Below are positions 53,860-61,966 of a stretch of 64,000 nt of DNA, one piece after another. The DNA comes from Sulfurovum sp. (GTDB lineage Bacteria; Campylobacterota; Campylobacteria; Campylobacterales; Sulfurovaceae). Made by a program: the position numbers and the translations under genes. The DNA is taken from contig JAJPEU010000010.1 in NCBI GenBank assembly GCA_021166685.1, forward strand, positions 248,001 through 312,000. Direction: 5' to 3'. Every line of letters begins with the position of its first letter. Position 1 is the first letter of the stretch. The notes under the pieces were generated by a model, which saw only the letters and a list, made by a program, of their open reading frames with translations, was not told the origin of the DNA and ran no database searches.

Positions 53860-55178
53860 TACAATCTCTCACTATTGATATCTGACACATCCAGCTCACC
53901 TGATAGGAGTTTTGGAAGAAGACTGTCTCTTGTTTTTTGGAGGGTTCTTATTTGTTTTATATTCTCATTAAATTTATCAAATAAAGGCTGTGTTATATTG
54001 CCAAATACTTGCATTAATTGATATGTTGGTATCAGCATATCAAAAGAATCTAGCCAACTTTTACTCAAGTGCAGAACTGTTGTTCCAGATGTGTGCCCTA
54101 AAATATAACCTTGAAATGATGGCGTCTTAAACAATTGATATAGAAACATTTTATTTACTTTATCTGTAATAGTCCTGACAATTCCAACATCTAATGAAGC
54201 CACAAATACATCTACTTCTTCGTCATCTAGCACTATTGCGGGTTTGCCTATAACATCTGCTGCTTGTGTTACATCTGTATAGGCAATAACCATTTCCCCC
54301 GGCTTAACTACTTGCTCTGGTTTATATGTCCCAGTATACGGTTTTAAGCCATCGGTTCTGTACCCACCGCCTCTAAGAAATGATTTTAAAGTAACTAATG
54401 ATGTTCTAGATTCTTGTAATTCACTGCTTTTGTATGACTTTCCCTTTACTACTTTTATATGATTTGAAATGGTTTCAACTTCCCACCCCTTAGGAATCAT
54501 CCCCAACTCACTCTCTACAAACTCACTAGGAAATAACTCCAATACCTCTTTGGAAATCCCAAGCTCCTTAGCTACTGCCTCTACCTCTTCATCACTGCTA
54601 CACCCTGCTTTAGCATGTACAGGGTCAAAATCTACAAACCAAGACTTAAAGAGTGCCTGAGCCATCTCTTCTAGTGTCTGATTCATCTTGCGGTTGAGTT
54701 CTATTTTGTCATCTAGGGTTGAGAGGATGTAGGCTATCATTTTTTGGGTTGGGAGGGGTGGCAGTTTAACCTCATAATTCATAATTGCTGATTTATCACC
54801 CCTAGGCATTTTAGTACCCTTAGCCGATGTAACTGTGTATTGAATAAAGGCTTCATCAGAGATTATATAATACAAATATTTATCATGTAAAACTTCCAAA
54901 TTTTTACTTCTGATCACCAATACATCTGTGGATACGCCGCCAGAGAACTTTGCAAACCATATCTTCTTAAAATATGTTCGTATATTAGAAAATAAAACAT
55001 CTCCCATTTCAAATGAATTAGTTTTGGGTACTGATGGCAAGGATGATGCTAAAGTAATGCCTCCCTTATCTGGAAGCATATTTTCTGTAGATATATACTC
55101 CTCTAAGTCAATATCCTTTGTATTTCTTTTCTCAGATACATAAGTAGCAATCTTAGATAGCTCAGACCTCATACCCAA
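53859..55178 (-). CDS. hsdS: Type I restriction enzyme specificity subunit
   Basis: Central conserved TQKMIAYILSTLDDKIELNRKMNQTLEEMAQALFKSWFVDFDPVHAK; second TRD and C-terminal repeat. Confidence 0.93.
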   Translation of the reverse strand: MGMRSELSKIATYVSEKRNTKDIDLEEYISTENMLPDKGGITLASSLPSVPKTNSFEMGDVLFSNIRTYFKKIWFAKFSGGVSTDVLVIRSKNLEVLHDKYLYYIISDEAFIQYTVTSAKGTKMPRGDKSAIMNYEVKLPPLPTQKMIAYILSTLDDKIELNRKMNQTLEEMAQALFKSWFVDFDPVHAKAGCSSDEEVEAVAKELGISKEVLELFPSEFVESELGMIPKGWEVETISNHIKVVKGKSYKSSELQESRTSLVTLKSFLRGGGYRTDGLKPYTGTYKPEQVVKPGEMVIAYTDVTQAADVIGKPAIVLDDEEVDVFVASLDVGIVRTITDKVNKMFLYQLFKTPSFQGYILGHTSGTTVLHLSKSWLDSFDMLIPTYQLMQVFGNITQPLFDKFNENIKQIRTLQKTRDSLLPKLLSGELDVSDINSERL

Positions 55179-56757
55179 GCCCCGTCAAGTTCTTTATTAT
55201 CATCCCTTCAAGTCGTGCCGACTCTTTAAACTGCTCACTAAGAGTTGCCGTAAGTGCTTCCATCTTCTCACTAAACGGTACTCCATCATCTTCCTCTTCA
55301 GCGGTACCCACATATCGCCCAGGGGTGAGAATATACTCTTGCTTTGCTATCTCTTCAGTGGTTGCAGCATAAAACTCTCCTGCTACATCTTCATAGCCTG
55401 TGTTTGTTTTAAACTTGTGAAACATATCTGCAAGTGCTTTGGTGTCCTCATCACTAAATGCTTTTTGTTTTCTGTCTAGCATGTGCCCTACATTTCGAGC
55501 ATCTATAAAGAGTGTTTTGTCTTTTTGGGCTTTGTTACGGTTGAGTATCCATATACAAGCGGGTATCTGCGTATTGGCAAAGAGTTGTGAAGGAAGCGCT
55601 ACGATGGCTTCTATAAGGTCGGCTTTTACCAGTGCCGTTCTGATGTCCCCCTCTCCTGAAGTGTTAGAACTGAGTGAGCCATTGGCAAGCACAAGTCCTA
55701 CTACTCCATGGGGGCTTGTGTGGTGCAGCATGTGTTGTATCCATGCGTAGTTGGCATTGCCTTGGGAAGGGGTGCCGTACTTCCATCTTGCATCTCCTTC
55801 TAAGCTACCATCCCACCATTCGTTTTGATTAAAAGGTGGGTTAGCCAGTACAAAGTCTGCTCTGAGGTCTGGATGCTGGTCACTCGTAAAGGTATCTGCT
55901 GGCTCTTTTCCGAAGTTGAAGTCTATACCACGAATCGCCATATTCATAGCAGCCAGTCTCCATGTGGTTGGGTTTGATTCCTGCCCATAGACAGAGATGT
56001 CCCCTAGCCTTCCGTTGTGAGCTTCGATGAACTTTTCAGAAGAGATAAAAAAACCACCGCTTCCCATAGCAGGGTCATAGATACGACCTTTGTATGGCTC
56101 TATCATCTCTACTATGAGATTGACTATGGATTTTGGTGTGTAGAACTGCCCACCTTTTTTACCCTCTGCTGCTGCAAATTGACCTAAAAAGTACTCATAC
56201 ACATGCCCTAGTATATCTTTTGATTTTAATGTGTCGTGCTTAAAAGGGATGGTTGCAATGAGGTCTAACAGGTCTGCCAGTTTATTTTGTTCTATCTGTA
56301 GCTGTGCGTAGTTTTTGTTGAGGATGCGTTTAAGCTTGGGGTTCTCTTTTTCTATGAGCTCCATCGTGTCATCGAGTAACTTACCCGCACCCTTGAACTC
56401 ACCACCTAGAGGCATAGGTGAACCCATGGAGAGTCTGATATTATCTTGCAGGTAATGCCATCTAGCAGCCTGTGGTACCCAAAACACATTTTTCTCGGTG
56501 TAGTAGTCTCTTGTCTCTAGCTCTTCATCAATCACCTCTTGCTCAACGTCTTCACCCAAGAAGTAGTCATGGTCTGGATTGGCAAACGCAACTTTGAGCT
56601 CCAGCCTTCTTGTCTCAAAGCTGTCTGATACATACTTGACAAACACCATACCCAGTACCACATGCTTGTAGACTGCTGCATCTAATGAGGGAAGCAGTTT
56701 ATTTGCAGCTGTCCATAGCTTTTTTTCTAAATCTTGTAAGAATTTCTGTTCTGCCAT
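55162..56757 (-). CDS. hsdM: Type I restriction-modification DNA methyltransferase subunit
   Basis: YDPAMGSGGFF, VLANPPFN, GGQFYTPKSIVNLIVEMI. Confidence 0.96.
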   Translation of the reverse strand: MAEQKFLQDLEKKLWTAANKLLPSLDAAVYKHVVLGMVFVKYVSDSFETRRLELKVAFANPDHDYFLGEDVEQEVIDEELETRDYYTEKNVFWVPQAARWHYLQDNIRLSMGSPMPLGGEFKGAGKLLDDTMELIEKENPKLKRILNKNYAQLQIEQNKLADLLDLIATIPFKHDTLKSKDILGHVYEYFLGQFAAAEGKKGGQFYTPKSIVNLIVEMIEPYKGRIYDPAMGSGGFFISSEKFIEAHNGRLGDISVYGQESNPTTWRLAAMNMAIRGIDFNFGKEPADTFTSDQHPDLRADFVLANPPFNQNEWWDGSLEGDARWKYGTPSQGNANYAWIQHMLHHTSPHGVVGLVLANGSLSSNTSGEGDIRTALVKADLIEAIVALPSQLFANTQIPACIWILNRNKAQKDKTLFIDARNVGHMLDRKQKAFSDEDTKALADMFHKFKTNTGYEDVAGEFYAATTEEIAKQEYILTPGRYVGTAEEEDDGVPFSEKMEALTATLSEQFKESARLEGMIIKNLTGLGYEV

Positions 56758-57003
56758 TTAGCGTCCTGATAGTTGTTTTAAATATTATAACTGATTAGGC
56801 TATGGGTGACTTTAATACGAATGATTATACAGAACAAATAGAGTGCAGTTTTCAGAAGATTTGGTGTGATTTTCAATGGAGTATGGGGATAAGTGTGTGA
56901 CACCCGTGACGTCGATGACGTCTTAAAAGATAAAAAAGTTACCATAGCTGATGGTATGGTGGGTAAATAATCTTTTATTTGAGTGTCACGCAAGACATCT
57001 GCG

Positions 57004-58512
57004 TCATGCAGTGTCTTGTTTTTTCATGTAAAACCCTCTACCTATGTTTTTGCGTCCATTTTCAAAACCACGCTCTGTGAGTTCTTTGGAAAATTCGCTT
57101 TTTACCAGTGCTCTGTAGCCTGAGTCTTTGCACAGGCTCTCATACTCTTTGTAGATGTCTTTAATCAATCGAAACGAAGTTGCATCTGGCACAAGAGTGT
57201 ACTCTTCAAGGTATAAAAGCACTGTATCGCTTTCTCGCTTATAGGCTTGGAGTGCCTCTGTTGCAGCCGTACACTCGCTAAACTTCTTTTGTGCTAACAA
57301 TCTGTCAAGCCCTTCTATCACCCAGTTGAGCACCCCTGCCAATTCACTTTGTATGATTTTGGTATGCAGCTCAGGGTCTTTCTCTTCATTGGAGATTTTT
57401 ACAGTAAAAGGAATAATCAAAAAACGTCTAAAATAGGCATCGGATCGCTCTAGCACCTGCGGGAGCTTGTTGGCGTTGAATACAAATTTGCAGTTGTTCA
57501 CCAAATCAAAGCCTGTTTTATACTTTTCTCTGGCTGCTACAGATTCTCCCGATACCAAACGTTTAAATATATCTACATCGATATCTTTCCCTCTGATTTC
57601 TGAGCCATAATTGAGCAGTTTGTCTGCTATCTTTGACAAGTTGTCCATGCTATCGTATCCTGTGAGGTCTCCAAGCGTTTTTGTGGATACATTCTCTTTC
57701 CCAAGAAGTGCATTGATAATTTCAAACATTACACTCTTTCCGTTTTGTCCACCACCAAGCAGTATCATTGACACTTCAAGTTTGAGATGCTTCACAAATA
57801 CATATCCAAGAAACTCTTGCAGTACCATTTGGCTTGAGGGGTCTGGAAGCACCCTGTCTAGGTACCTATGGAACAACGGAGCTTTTGCAGACGGGTCATA
57901 CTTAAAAGGCAAAACATAGGTCATATAGTCCAGTGCATTATGCTCTTTAAGGGTATGACCATTTTCTGTAATCTCAAGCGTTCCATTGAGTAGGTTGATC
58001 TTTACAGTGTTGTCGTCAGAGACTTTATTCATTAGTGGGGCTGTACTAACAATCTGCTCCAAGCCCTTTTTTGTAAAACCAGAAGTCTGTGCTGTTGCTG
58101 GACTATAGTAGCCTAGCTTTGCAGCAGCTATCCCAAAAAAAGTTTTTAGCTTCTCATCTTCAACTCTTTGCCACACTATCCCGTTAAAAAGATAAGAAAC
58201 ACCATTTTTTTTGGCAAGCATCAATCCATGCCTACTTGCTACTTTTCCGATTTCACATGCGATAGCTACGACATATAAATCCTGTGGAACTTTAAGCGGG
58301 TCAACCATGTCCGGGCATTCATTCATTCGGTATTTGAGGAGTTCATCACCGTAGTCGTGCTGCAGTGTTTGCACAAGTTCGACACTTTTAATGTTAGATA
58401 ATATCTTCAAGAGAATCTCTTCGACTGTATTCAAATGAATATCCTGTGTTTCATAGCAGTTTTCTTCAAAAATCGCTGGAGTAAAATATGGTATAATCTC
58501 AGATGTTTTCAT
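57004..58512 (-). CDS. P4/D5-family phage/plasmid primase-helicase
   Basis: ILLGGGQNGKSVMFEIINALLGKENVSTKTLGDL Walker A; NNCKFVFNANKLPQVLERSDAYFRRFLIIPF. Confidence 0.92.
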   Translation of the reverse strand: MKTSEIIPYFTPAIFEENCYETQDIHLNTVEEILLKILSNIKSVELVQTLQHDYGDELLKYRMNECPDMVDPLKVPQDLYVVAIACEIGKVASRHGLMLAKKNGVSYLFNGIVWQRVEDEKLKTFFGIAAAKLGYYSPATAQTSGFTKKGLEQIVSTAPLMNKVSDDNTVKINLLNGTLEITENGHTLKEHNALDYMTYVLPFKYDPSAKAPLFHRYLDRVLPDPSSQMVLQEFLGYVFVKHLKLEVSMILLGGGQNGKSVMFEIINALLGKENVSTKTLGDLTGYDSMDNLSKIADKLLNYGSEIRGKDIDVDIFKRLVSGESVAAREKYKTGFDLVNNCKFVFNANKLPQVLERSDAYFRRFLIIPFTVKISNEEKDPELHTKIIQSELAGVLNWVIEGLDRLLAQKKFSECTAATEALQAYKRESDTVLLYLEEYTLVPDATSFRLIKDIYKEYESLCKDSGYRALVKSEFSKELTERGFENGRKNIGRGFYMKKQDTA

Positions 58513-58596
58513 CTATGCCTCCTATCTCAGATATAATGGAAAATTTGGCTACATTGAGGCGGCAACCTCTGTAGCGTATTTTGATTGATTTTCTGT

Positions 58597-58767
58597 TCAT
58601 ATAAAATCTCCTCTTGTTCCGTTGATAACTTTTCTGGCAAAGCTTTTTAAGCGTTGCGCCTCGTCCATATCATTAGCGTAAAACGCCGCCAGTACGACAT
58701 TTCCTGACATTACCCTGACACGATATTTCGTTCGTGTTCTCTGTTCGTCTACATAGATTTTTATCAT
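58597..58767 (-). CDS. Small hypothetical protein
   Basis: MIKIYVDEQRTRTKYRVRVMSGNVVLAAFYANDMDEAQRLKSFA; 4-nt overlap with upstream gene. Confidence 0.6.
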   Translation of the reverse strand: MIKIYVDEQRTRTKYRVRVMSGNVVLAAFYANDMDEAQRLKSFARKVINGTRGDFI

Positions 58768-58958
58768 AAGGTATCCTTTGCATTGTCTTTTTGCTTTTCG
58801 ATCCATGCTTGAAGTTCTTCTACTTTAAAGTAGTTCCTGTTGCCTATTTTCACGGCGGGTATGAACTCACCTCTCATGTATAGCTTTGTCATGGTGTTTT
58901 TTTTGAGTCCGAAGATCTCTTCCATTTCTTTAAATGTTATTAGTTTTGGCATTTTCAT
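58764..58958 (-). CDS. AlpA/excisionase-type helix-turn-helix protein
   Basis: LITFKEMEEIFGLKKNTMTKLYMRGEFIPAVKIGNRNYFKVEELQAWIEKQ. Confidence 0.85.
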   Translation of the reverse strand: MKMPKLITFKEMEEIFGLKKNTMTKLYMRGEFIPAVKIGNRNYFKVEELQAWIEKQKDNAKDTL

Positions 58959-58977
58959 GCTCCTGTTTATGTTGGAT

Positions 58978-58993
58978 TTAACAGCGCTGTTAA
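58978..58993. promoter_or_regulatory. 16-bp perfect palindrome, candidate operator
   Basis: TTAACAGCGCTGTTAA about 20 bp upstream of AlpA-like start. Confidence 0.5.
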
Positions 58994-59080
58994 TGAAATA
59001 ATGCCTACCTGAGGCTCCATAGCAAACGTAAAAGTAAGGAAAAAATGGGAGTTTTGGGGATAAAAAGGAGAGATGCCCTA

Positions 59081-59722
59081 CTAAAGGGCGTTTGTGGCAA
59101 TTTTCTCTAAGATAATTTTGTTGTTTATTTCTGGTAAAAGTTTTATGAGTATATCTTTTAGGGCTTGTCTCTTCTGATTTTCTGCATATTTTTCTCTGAT
59201 ATGGATGGCTATTGTCAACTCTAGGGGTATATCATTTTCTTTAATTCCTAGATTTATGAGAGTTTGTTTGGTCTGAATGAGTTTTGTTGGTGAGATTTCA
59301 TGTGCATGACTAATAGCATGTAGGATTTTAGGATAAAGCTCACTTGCATGCTCAAGGTGTTCATTGCCTCCTTCATAATACTCTTGAAAGATTTTATCTG
59401 AAATGGCTGCAACATAATCTAATTCGATATCTACACCAAATACATCGTTTATGTACATGTTTGTACAATTGATCTCATATAAGACTAAATCTATTTCATG
59501 ATCAAGCGTTTCCTGATCCTTGAGATATTCTCGAGCCGTTATAGGTTCGTGACCATACTTTTTGATGTACTTGTTGTACATTTTTAGTTTGTCAGGTTTT
59601 TCTCCAGAGCCTGTTACAATAGTTCTTTTAAAATCATCAGTTTTTTGCTTCTCTTTTTTAGCCCTTTCTTTTCTTTCTTTTGAAGATATTGTATTTTTTA
59701 GTATTTCTTGTATTGATTTCAT
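59081..59722 (-). CDS. Hypothetical protein linked to integrase
   Basis: 213 aa ORF starting 4 nt after integrase stop. Confidence 0.6.
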   Translation of the reverse strand: MKSIQEILKNTISSKERKERAKKEKQKTDDFKRTIVTGSGEKPDKLKMYNKYIKKYGHEPITAREYLKDQETLDHEIDLVLYEINCTNMYINDVFGVDIELDYVAAISDKIFQEYYEGGNEHLEHASELYPKILHAISHAHEISPTKLIQTKQTLINLGIKENDIPLELTIAIHIREKYAENQKRQALKDILIKLLPEINNKIILEKIATNAL

Positions 59723-59725
59723 TTG

Positions 59726-60907
59726 CTACACCTCTACCCATTTGGTATCTGGGTCTATTTCACCATTTACCTTTTGCAGAAAGAAACTATAGACGCTGTC
59801 GGCTAATTTGGCGTTTGCGCTTGCATATCGTGCTGTGATTGAGCTTCTTGTATGTCCTAATACCAGCGCACTTACCTCTTCTGTGATACCGCTGTCACGA
59901 AGTATGGTAGCGATGATATGTCGGAGGTCATGAATATGTAGATCTTTTAGCCCTGCTGTTTCTAATACTTTTTTCCAATGATGTCGAATTGTTGACCCAT
60001 TCATTACAGTGTCTTTTTCACTTGGATGAATAAGATTTGTCTTATCTTCTAGGCTCTCGAACATTTCAGGTCGAAGTACGAATGTTAGTTTTTTACCGCT
60101 TTTTGAGTTGTCTTGATGGATATCAAACATGCCTTTGTCCAGATCTATATCTTTTATGCTGAGGGATAGTACTTCATTTAAGCGCCTACCAGTAGCAAGC
60201 CATGTAAAGACATGCCTATACTTGGGGACAGGATAAGCAAGCATAGCATCGTAGAGTTTTTTTACTTCTGGCAGACTCACCACAACTTCTCGTACATTAT
60301 TTAAATCTCCTACGTCTATTTCTGCAGGATTTAATTCATTAATTTTATTTTCTTTATAGTAACGCTTCATAAGTGGAGACAATGCTTCGACTACTTTTTT
60401 AGCTGTTCTGAGAGAACGCTGTTTTTTAATTTTAGAGATAAGAGATTCTATGTCTTCTCTAGTAATGTCTGTCAGAAGCATTTTAGACAGCTTGCTTGGC
60501 TTTATCCAGGCATTATAAAATGATTTCATATCTTTAGCCGTGGAAGTCTTCCATGATTCTTTATTATTTACTGTGGTTTCCTTGTGCTTAACGTAGCGTT
60601 CCCAATATTCATCTAGGGTCGGGACTTTTGTTTTTTTCTCTTTTGGCTCAAATACCGTACTTCTTTGCTCTGTTGCACTATCGATTGCTTGTAATAGTGT
60701 TTGATGCTTTGAAAATGTAAAAGTCTTCTTCATGGGTTTCCCATCTTTTTTTAAACGTAAAACCAACTTGAAGTCTTGTTTAAATTTTTTAGGAGCATTT
60801 GAAGAGTTAATTTCTTTGACTCCAGAAAAAGTGTCATCAATATCTACCAAATAGAGACCCTTACAATTTCTGTTCGGTAGATTTATCTTAATCAGAGTTT
60901 GTGCCAT
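59726..60907 (-). CDS. Tyrosine-type site-specific integrase
   Basis: TWLATGRRLNEVLSLSIKDID; HIHDLRHIIATILRDSGITEEVSALVLGHTRSSITARYA. Confidence 0.95.
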   Translation of the reverse strand: MAQTLIKINLPNRNCKGLYLVDIDDTFSGVKEINSSNAPKKFKQDFKLVLRLKKDGKPMKKTFTFSKHQTLLQAIDSATEQRSTVFEPKEKKTKVPTLDEYWERYVKHKETTVNNKESWKTSTAKDMKSFYNAWIKPSKLSKMLLTDITREDIESLISKIKKQRSLRTAKKVVEALSPLMKRYYKENKINELNPAEIDVGDLNNVREVVVSLPEVKKLYDAMLAYPVPKYRHVFTWLATGRRLNEVLSLSIKDIDLDKGMFDIHQDNSKSGKKLTFVLRPEMFESLEDKTNLIHPSEKDTVMNGSTIRHHWKKVLETAGLKDLHIHDLRHIIATILRDSGITEEVSALVLGHTRSSITARYASANAKLADSVYSFFLQKVNGEIDPDTKWVEV

Positions 60908-60919
60908 ATATGTTCCTTA

Positions 60920-60961
60920 GGGTACACTTCAGGGTGCACTTTTGTAGATATAAGTGTACCC
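60920..60961 (+). repeat. Arm-type repeats near right end: GGGTACACT, GGGTGCACT (12-nt period) and inverted AGTGTACCC
   Basis: Shared GGGTACACTT..GGGT.CACTTTTGT with 43557-43582. Confidence 0.65.
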
Positions 60962-61043
60962 TAATAGGCATAAATAGGAACTTTAATATATTTGTTATTT
61001 ACGCTATATAAGGGATTAGGAAGAATTAGGAATAGTTTTAAAT

Positions 61044-61095
61044 TCGGGCTCATAACCCGAAGGTCGTCGGTTCAAATCCGGCTCCCGCAACCAAT
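61044..61095 (+). repeat. Right copy of 52-nt att-like repeat: truncated tRNA-fMet 3' fragment
   Basis: TCGGGCTCATAACCCGAAGGTCGTCGG...CTCCCGCAACCAAT; 51/52 match to 43288-43339; lacks tRNA 5' half. Confidence 0.85.
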
Positions 61096-61262
61096 CACAA
61101 ACCCCTAAAATACGATATTTGCGACGACTTTGAGAGTCTTCTCAAAAACTTATATTCTCCTGAATGTCACCATGCATGTCACCCTCAAGAAACGGATTAA
61201 ATGAACTCCTGATTTCGTCAATTCTAACGCCAATTCTAATCACAAGTGCAATTCCACCTCAA

Positions 61263-61466
61263 TCAAGCAGCTAAAACTTTAGCGAATTCTGTAAAAAATA
61301 CTTCATGCGGTGTCTTGTAGCCGAGTATTTTCCCGAGTCTGTGGTTTAGCCTCTCCTGCATGGTAATAATTTCCTCCTTAGAGACCTGTGCAAGATCAAT
61401 CTTCTTTGGCAAATATTGTCTGATCAATCCATTGGTGTGCTCATTCAATCCTCTCTTCCATGAAGA
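61263..61466 (-). pseudogene. IS30-family transposase C-terminal remnant
   Basis: Minus-strand frame reads LFSSWKRGLNEHTNGLIRQYLPKKIDLAQVSKEEIITMQERLNHRLGKILGYKTPHEVFF; no N-terminal part. Confidence 0.8.
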
Positions 61467-61473
61467 GAAGAGC

Positions 61474-61797
61474 TTAGTGCTTCAAGGCTTCCTTGATGAC
61501 TTCATAGCTTTCAAGCGCTGCTCTTTTGCCAAGCTCTGGATCCATGCCCGCACCTTGCCCTTTGGTGGTATTGGGCCCCAATAAAATTTTTTCATCGGCT
61601 ATGCAGTCTTCCAACGCCTGCGCATCGGTATTGGCTGAAACCAGTTTGATTTGATCACTGATCGCACTTTTTGCAAGCTGATTGATCATATTACCACCTG
61701 CTCCACCAACTCCTACTGCAGTGATTTTTACGTTACTTGCCGTAGAAACTTTTGTTACGATAATATCAAATTCATCCATCTTTATTTCCTCTTTCAA
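61474..61797 (-). pseudogene. FtsZ N-terminal fragment (truncated)
   Basis: ITAVGVGGAGGNMINQL...KLVSANTDAQALED...ILLGPNTTKGQGAGMDPELGKRAALESYEVIKEAL; ends before the GGGTGTG tubulin signature. Confidence 0.8.
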
Positions 61798-61966
61798 ACC
61801 TAACCTCCAATTTTGATATAAAATCTAATACATATTATATAGTAATTTCCAATAAATCAATCTGCGATAATGAACCGCTTGTTCTATTTTCTCATACTAT
61901 CATCCCTGAGATCAAAAAACAATTCGATCTGTACGTTTTAAAAGCCTGAATACAAAATCCCGGTGC

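Noticed and set aside
56778-56993. 71-aa minus-strand ORF between hsdM and the primase
   Set aside because: Overlaps the repeat-rich GTGACG/TGACAC region; no RBS or domain; likely non-coding.
61021-61097. Possible third tRNA-fMet gene
   Set aside because: Only the anticodon-to-CCA part is present; the 5' half is missing, so it is an att fragment, not a gene.
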